A stretch of DNA of 10,187 bases from NCBI GenBank assembly GCA_945833895.1, contig CAMAGQ010000052.1, positions 1 through 10,187 of the forward strand, written 5' to 3'. The translations under genes and the position numbers were made by a program. Of the stretch, positions 6,834 through 10,187 are shown piece after piece. The notes beneath the pieces were generated by a model. It ran no database searches. It was given only the letters and a program-made list of their open reading frames with translations, and was not told where the DNA came from. How positions within the stretch are numbered: position 1 is the stretch's first letter; every line of letters begins with the position of its first letter. Source of the stretch: an uncultured bacterium (lineage in GTDB: Bacteria; Cyanobacteriota; Vampirovibrionia; Gastranaerophilales; Gastranaerophilaceae).

Positions 6834-7610
6834 TTAACTTCTTCTACCACCAAATCTGCTTTCTAAATGATATAAATCATTCTTGGTTTTGTCCAAATCA
6901 TCCTTAGAGAACAATTCGCCAATACCTGCCGAGTAAATGTTTGAACCCAGCGAAACGGTAATCCAAGATTGATTTATTTGAAGCACTTTGTATTTTTCAT
7001 CAATAATCTTATCCCCCTGACGTACAAGGTAATCTTTGTTATCAAGATTTATAATAGCAGACGGATTAGATTTGTTATACATAATACCAACAACTTTGGT
7101 TCTTGTAATCTTTGATGCTGTAGTTTCCGCTCCTGCCAATGATGTTGGAGGAACCGGCAAATTGTAACTGTACGGATTTGTATCATCCGGCAATCTTATT
7201 ACAGCACTTTTCAACTGTTGAATTTTTGCAATTTTTGCATTGTAAGCATTGGCTTCTGCAATAGCATCTTTCTTCGCTTGATTATAAGCCTCTGCTTCAC
7301 CGCTTGGCATGAACGGATCACTTCTGCCGACCGAAACAACATCATATCCGACAAGTTTGTTTTCCGGGGCTGCCTCAGAATCTGTCGGAACTGTTATCTC
7401 AGAAGATTCTACTGCAACTTCTTCTGTAGATGCTGCCGCAACTGGAACTTCTTCAGGAGTTTCAGATTTCTGCCCTATATTAGGAATAAAACTACAACCG
7501 CCTGCAATAAGACCAACCAAACATGTAGCCGCCACCAATACCGCTACAAATCTTCCTCGTTTACTGAAAGTTCGCTCCACCCAATTCTCGTTTCTATAAT
7601 AAGTTTTCAC
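6834..7610 (-). CDS. PilP-like inner-membrane/periplasmic protein linking to the secretin
   Basis: A 258-residue protein read from the GTG at 7610. A basic N-terminus is followed by one hydrophobic segment (about 21-38), then an acidic Ala/Pro/Glu-rich linker (45-85) that could span periplasm. The motif VGRSDPFMP (94-102) matches the G-R-x-D-P-F feature of PilP. An Ala-rich helical stretch follows (about 106-137), then a beta-rich C-terminal domain (about 160-215, VVGIMYNKSNPSAIINL to QSWITVSLGS) resembling the PilP/GspC homology fold. In type IV pili PilP connects PilN/PilO to PilQ. LIAGGC (34-39) looks lipobox-like but has Ala at -3, so lipidation is doubtful. Start choice: GGTGGAG (7622-7616) lies 5 nt before the GTG. 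The in-frame ATG at 7646 has no Shine-Dalgarno sequence and sits only 3 nt after a TATAAT. It is the first gene of the pil operon. Family assignment is good but not certain. Confidence 0.8.
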   Translation of the reverse strand: MKTYYRNENWVERTFSKRGRFVAVLVAATCLVGLIAGGCSFIPNIGQKSETPEEVPVAAASTEEVAVESSEITVPTDSEAAPENKLVGYDVVSVGRSDPFMPSGEAEAYNQAKKDAIAEANAYNAKIAKIQQLKSAVIRLPDDTNPYSYNLPVPPTSLAGAETTASKITRTKVVGIMYNKSNPSAIINLDNKDYLVRQGDKIIDEKYKVLQINQSWITVSLGSNIYSAGIGELFSKDDLDKTKNDLYHLESRFGGRRS

Positions 7611-7649
7611 GCTATCTCCACCAATCCAGTTAAGTTTTTCACACATAAC

Positions 7650-7655
7650 ATTATA
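7650..7655 (-). promoter_or_regulatory. Possible proximal -10 box for the pil operon
   Basis: TATAAT on the minus strand. If used, transcription would start near 7643, about 33 nt before the GTG at 7610 and just downstream of the upstream ATG's first base. No good -35 box is found 16-18 bp further upstream, so this is weaker than the distal candidate. Confidence 0.35.
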
Positions 7656-7731
7656 TTTAAACTTTTTTTTAAAAGGTATCCGTCATTTAATGTATTTTTG
7701 AATACTGTTAAAGTACGGTCTTTCATTATCT

Positions 7732-7760
7732 ATATTATAATATATTTTTCAATTAGTCAA
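7732..7760 (-). promoter_or_regulatory. Probable distal promoter of the pilP-Q-B-C operon
   Basis: On the minus strand TTGACT (7760-7755) is followed after 17 bp by TAATAT (7737-7732); the overlapping TATAAT (7739-7734) is at a 15-bp spacing. Either gives a start near 7726 and a leader of roughly 115 nt. This gap (7647-7890) is the only sizeable intergenic stretch upstream of the operon. I found no riboswitch-like structure and no convincing small gene in it. Confidence 0.55.
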
Positions 7761-7890
7761 AAAATAAGAAACTTGTAAATTTTAAACAAAAAACTGACGA
7801 AAATTCTTGATATAACAGGGGATTAAAGGATTTACATTCTGTAACATTATTGTTTGACGTGAAAAAATCAACCTTTAAGTTTAGATATCC

Positions 7891-8370
7891 TTATCGACGG
7901 ATTGAAAGACGCTCCAAAAAGCGGACAAATCTAACGATTTTTTTCTCACTTTCTGCCGTTACGGAATCAACCAGAATAGTCTTACAGCCCAACTTTTTCC
8001 CGCACAAAATATCCGTGAGCGGTCTGTCGCCCACAAGTACGCACTTATCAGGCGTAAAGTTATGCTGTTTAATAAACTCCGAAACTTTCTTTGTATCAGG
8101 CTTTGCCGCACAAAATAACAACGGGAAATCAGAAATCGCCTTAACCTTTGAAATATATTCACTGTTTTTATTATTTGAAACAACCGCAATAAAAAAATCT
8201 TTTCTGACTTTTTCAAGCCAACTTTTCATCTCATCAGAATATACGCCCGACTTTGAAGCCATAAGCGTACTGTCTAAATCAAACAGTATTGCACAAATCC
8301 CGTCAGATTTTAACTCCTCAAGGTTTATATCATAAATCCGTTTCAAATTGTAATCGGGTTTAATAAACAT
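7891..8370 (-). CDS. YqeG-family HAD phosphatase (subclass IIIA)
   Basis: A 159-residue cytosolic HAD-superfamily hydrolase whose size matches the YqeG family. Motif I is FDLDST with the nucleophile and acid/base aspartates at 31 and 33. Motif II is VVSNN with Ser65 and Asn66. Motif III is Lys90 in AAKPD. Motif IV is VGDRPLTDI with Asp115 and Asp120. There is no cap domain, as in HAD-IIIA enzymes that act on large or exposed phosphates. YqeG relatives are phosphatases of poorly known substrate; a plant and yeast relative acts on phosphatidylglycerophosphate, but I cannot claim that here. The start overlaps the end of the trhP-like gene by 11 bp, with GGAG at 8383-8380 inside that gene, so the two are probably translationally coupled. 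No clear terminator follows. Confidence 0.87.
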   Translation of the reverse strand: MFIKPDYNLKRIYDINLEELKSDGICAILFDLDSTLMASKSGVYSDEMKSWLEKVRKDFFIAVVSNNKNSEYISKVKAISDFPLLFCAAKPDTKKVSEFIKQHNFTPDKCVLVGDRPLTDILCGKKLGCKTILVDSVTAESEKKIVRFVRFLERLSIRR

Positions 8371-9634
8371 GCTCTTTTACTCCGATAGTTCTTGCCAGTG
8401 CAACTTCATATTCCTGCGGTTCGTTTTCCAATTTCAAATAAACATCCGCATTTGTGTTCGCAACGTCTAGATTTTGACCTTTTTCATCCAAAATTTCAAC
8501 AACTTTTGTTGTGAATTTTTCAGACGGAGTAAGGATTTCAACCTCATCGTTCAACAAAACTTTATTCTTAATTTTTACAAAATATAAATTATCATCAGAA
8601 GTTGAAGTAAAATCTACATCTTTATATGATTTTTTCCCGTGAAATTCAAACAGAAAATCCGCACCCGCTAAACCTTTTGAAATATCGTAACTGTAACTGT
8701 CAGGAGCATTTTCACCAAGTGCAAAACCTGTTGTGTAACCTCTGTTTCCGACTTTTTTAAGTTCGATAAAATACTTTTCCATATCAGCATCAGGATTAGC
8801 CAAAATTTCGTCAATCGCCTCACGATAAGTCTTAGCAACAGCAGAAACATAGTAAAGGCTTTTTGTTCTGCCTTCGACCTTGAAGGAATCAACGCCCGCA
8901 TCAATCATTTCTTTTAAATGTTTTACTAGGCACAAATCCTTAGGACTTAGAATATGCGAACCGCGTTCGTCCTGATTGATTTCGTAATACTGCCCCGGAC
9001 GCGTGCTTTCTACAAGTTTGTAACTCCAGCGGCATGGCTGAGAACAGTTTCCTGAATTTGCCTTACGTTCGCCATTTGTAAAATAATCGCTCAACAAACA
9101 TCTGCCTGAAAAAGATACGCACTGAGAACCATGTATAAAACATTCAACTTCCATGTCAGGAACTTGACGTTTTATTTCCGCAATCTCAGGAATGGATAAT
9201 TCTCTAGCCAGAACAACCCTTGTTGCACCCATATCCTGCCAGAATTTTACACACTCGTAATTCAAAATATTTGTCTGTGTGCTGACGTGAAGTTCAACAT
9301 CAGGCATGTATTTTTTGAGTAAACGCAAAATTCCGAAATCACTTACCAGTATAGCATCAGGGTTTGCATCTTTAATTATTTCCATACATTCTTCAAGGTG
9401 TTTTATATCCGAATTAAATGCAAAAATATTCAGCGTCATATACGCTTTTGCACCAAGAGAATGTGCCAAATCAACAGCACTTTTCAAATTCTCAAGGGTA
9501 ATAATTTCACCCTTGCGCATTGCTCTCAAACTGAAATCTACAACCCCTAAATACACAGCATCAGCTCCGTATTTAACAGCATATTTTAACTTTTCCAAAT
9601 TGCCCGCAGGCATTAACAATTCAACTTTTTTCAT
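8360..9634 (-). CDS. trhP: U32-family protein, TrhP (YegQ)-type tRNA hydroxylation enzyme
   Basis: A 424-residue cytosolic protein of the U32 'peptidase' family. The opening MKKVELLMPAGNLEKLKYAV followed by YGADAVYLG is the standard U32 start. The family signature is at 164-182 (ECFIHGSQCVSFSGRCLLS). Cys172, Cys179, Cys197 and Cys201 are the likely iron-sulfur ligands. Further matches to remembered E. coli YegQ are VKFWQDMGATRVVLARELS, VPDMEVE, CRWSY, FKVEGRTKS and RGYTTGF, then a C-terminal beta domain. TrhP enzymes are needed for prephenate-dependent 5-hydroxyuridine formation at the tRNA wobble position. The related RlhA acts on 23S rRNA; length and motifs favour TrhP. Older annotation as a collagenase-like protease is unlikely to describe the job. 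The ATG lacks a Shine-Dalgarno sequence and sits at the predicted transcription start. The gene's end overlaps the YqeG-like gene. Confidence 0.88.
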   Translation of the reverse strand: MKKVELLMPAGNLEKLKYAVKYGADAVYLGVVDFSLRAMRKGEIITLENLKSAVDLAHSLGAKAYMTLNIFAFNSDIKHLEECMEIIKDANPDAILVSDFGILRLLKKYMPDVELHVSTQTNILNYECVKFWQDMGATRVVLARELSIPEIAEIKRQVPDMEVECFIHGSQCVSFSGRCLLSDYFTNGERKANSGNCSQPCRWSYKLVESTRPGQYYEINQDERGSHILSPKDLCLVKHLKEMIDAGVDSFKVEGRTKSLYYVSAVAKTYREAIDEILANPDADMEKYFIELKKVGNRGYTTGFALGENAPDSYSYDISKGLAGADFLFEFHGKKSYKDVDFTSTSDDNLYFVKIKNKVLLNDEVEILTPSEKFTTKVVEILDEKGQNLDVANTNADVYLKLENEPQEYEVALARTIGVKEHVY

Positions 9635-9640
9635 ACGTTG

Positions 9641-9669
9641 ATAATAAAATAAACCCGATTAATAATCAA
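9641..9669 (-). promoter_or_regulatory. Promoter of trhP, placed for a leaderless transcript
   Basis: On the minus strand TTGATT (9669-9664) is followed after exactly 17 bp by TATTAT (9646-9641). The trhP ATG begins at 9634, six bases after the -10 box, which is the normal start-point distance. The transcript could therefore begin at or within a base or two of the ATG. Confidence 0.55.
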
Positions 9670-9690
9670 CCAAATAGGTGATGTTTGTTT

Positions 9691-9718
9691 TTGATTAATA
9701 TGGAAAATAGAATATATA
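9691..9718 (+). promoter_or_regulatory. Possible promoter of the 44-codon ORF
   Basis: TTGATT (9691-9696), a 16-bp spacer and TATATA (9713-9718) lie upstream of the GGAG at 9740 on the plus strand. Transcription would start near 9725, giving a leader of about 25 nt. The match is fair and the region is AT-rich, so this is a moderate call. Confidence 0.4.
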
Positions 9719-9749
9719 GAAAACACGAGTTTATTTTTTGGAGAAAAAC

Positions 9750-9884
9750 ATGCAGACAATTACTAATGCAACCAGTACAATCAAAGAAATATGGTCATAT
9801 CAACACCCCGTAATGCACACTTGGTTTTTATTCAGTGCAATATCATTATGCGGCATGTTTACTTTATTATTTTTCCTTGGATAA
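9750..9884 (+). CDS. Small single-span membrane protein, function unknown
   Basis: A 44-codon ORF with a good ribosome binding site (GGAG at 9740-9743, 6 nt before the ATG), a candidate promoter and a strong terminator about 50 bp after the stop. This complete transcription-unit layout argues it is real despite its length. The N-terminal 24 residues are polar to amphipathic (MQTITNATSTIKEIW, then SYQHPVMHT). Residues 25-43 form one strongly hydrophobic segment (WFLFSAISLCGMFTLLFFLG, to the C-terminus) that would insert in the inner membrane. There is no positively charged tail after the segment, so the C-terminus probably sits at or across the membrane. I recognise no family. It is divergent from trhP, with no other gene in its unit. 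Confidence 0.6.
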   Translation: MQTITNATSTIKEIWSYQHPVMHTWFLFSAISLCGMFTLLFFLG

Positions 9885-9934
9885 TTTTATTCCAATAAAA
9901 GACTTATAAAATATGATTATTTCATACCCCCATA

Positions 9935-9970
9935 AAAAATAAGGGCTTAATTTCTTAAGTCCTTATTTTT
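9935..9970. terminator. Strong bidirectional intrinsic terminator
   Basis: Arms 9935-9950 (AAAAATAAGGGCTTAA) and 9955-9970 (TTAAGTCCTTATTTTT) pair over 16 positions with a single G-U, around a 4-nt loop TTTC. Each strand ends in a run of five U residues. It ends the small membrane-protein transcript on the plus strand and would also stop leftward transcription entering from beyond the right edge. Confidence 0.85.
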
Positions 9971-10187
9971 ACGTTTAAATGTTTTCTATTTTTTATATGA
10001 CACATTGGTACGTGGAAGTTGTTTGATAACTTTTCGCTCACCTGAACGTTGAGTAATGGTACTCTTGGTCAATCCCCCCGCTATCCGTTAAATTTTATTA
10101 ACTTGCACCGTGTGTGGGGGGGAATGTGTATCTTCCCTCCCTTTCTGAGGGAGCGAATTTACGTACGGACGGAGTGAAACGAGTCCG
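9971..10187. other. Structured, apparently non-coding right end
   Basis: After the terminator I see no ORF with a credible start and ribosome binding site on either strand. The stretch is richer in G and C runs than the rest of the window. It holds three hairpin-like elements: T plus six C (10073-10079) facing six G plus A (10117-10123) around an inner GTTAA/TTAAC stem (10087-10091/10098-10102); CTCCCT/AGGGAG (10137-10142/10148-10153); and CGGAC/GTCCG at the very edge (10166-10170/10183-10187). On the minus strand 9986-10087 is open and encodes a basic 33-residue peptide ending in TNVSYKK, but its only start-like codon (TTG at 10072) has six G just 1 nt upstream. It may be a dispersed intergenic repeat, a decayed gene end or an RNA. 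Confidence 0.5.
10073..10123. repeat. C-run/G-run inverted repeat with inner stem
   Basis: TCCCCCC at 10073-10079 can pair with GGGGGGA at 10117-10123. The intervening 37 bases contain a further 5-bp stem, GTTAA (10087-10091) with TTAAC (10098-10102), around ATTTTA. Neither strand has a U-run after it, so it is not a standard terminator. Confidence 0.5.

Noticed and set aside
7218..7778. 186-codon plus-strand frame rich in Cys, Arg and Phe
   Set aside because: Antisense to the PilP-like gene. Its composition is typical of an antisense shadow, and it runs into the operon promoter.
7776..7890. Possible terminator after the YqeG-like gene
   Set aside because: I tried several short A/T stems on the minus strand; none gives more than 4-5 pairs next to a U-run, so no terminator is called.
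7850..8335. 161-codon plus-strand frame
   Set aside because: Antisense to the YqeG-like gene, whose four HAD motifs are all in place. The plus-strand peptide is Ser/Phe-rich with no recognisable domain.
9704..9716. AATAGAATATA-like sequence before the small membrane-protein gene, similar to the 14-bp arm near the pilin
   Set aside because: The match is partial and falls in very AT-rich DNA, so I do not count it as a third copy.

Overview
The window comes from an AT-rich diderm bacterium. A secretin with an N-terminal signal peptide implies an outer membrane. The pilus/secretion genes and the N-terminus of the partial prepilin at the left edge resemble what I remember from gut Gastranaerophilales (Vampirovibrionia/'Melainabacteria', sister to Cyanobacteria). 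That placement is a memory-based inference of moderate confidence. I see no insertion sequence, tRNA, rRNA or CRISPR array.

Layout. (1) 1-634: a prepilin gene cut by the left edge (minus strand) and a small XRE-type regulator (plus strand) diverge from a 221-bp intergenic region. That region holds a perfect consensus sigma-70 promoter for the pilin, an extended -10 promoter for the regulator, and several inverted repeats around both. (2) 638-1468: a classical short-chain dehydrogenase/reductase (minus strand), convergent with the regulator gene and only 3 bp from it. (3) 1547-7610: a four-gene minus-strand operon in the order PilP-like protein, secretin, PilB/GspE ATPase, PilC/GspF platform protein. 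It ends in a hairpin that abuts the SDR ribosome binding site. (4) 7891-9634: a U32-family protein of the TrhP (YegQ) type and a YqeG-like HAD phosphatase, overlapping by 11 bp on the minus strand. (5) 9635-10187: a divergent 44-codon membrane-protein ORF with its own ribosome binding site, a strong bidirectional terminator, and about 215 bp of structured sequence with no convincing gene.

How the genes fit together: the secretin forms the outer-membrane pore. The PilP-like protein would link it to the inner-membrane complex, PilC is the inner-membrane platform and PilB the assembly ATPase. The prepilin is a likely substrate. This is the core of a type IV pilus or type II secretion machine. 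PilM, PilN, PilO, PilT and the prepilin peptidase are not in the window. The XRE regulator is a natural candidate to control the pilin, but only position and promoter architecture support this.

I found no clear new system. The items most worth following are the symmetric pilin/XRE control region, the altered MshEN residues in PilB, the small membrane-protein ORF, the possibly leaderless trhP transcript and the unexplained structured right end.
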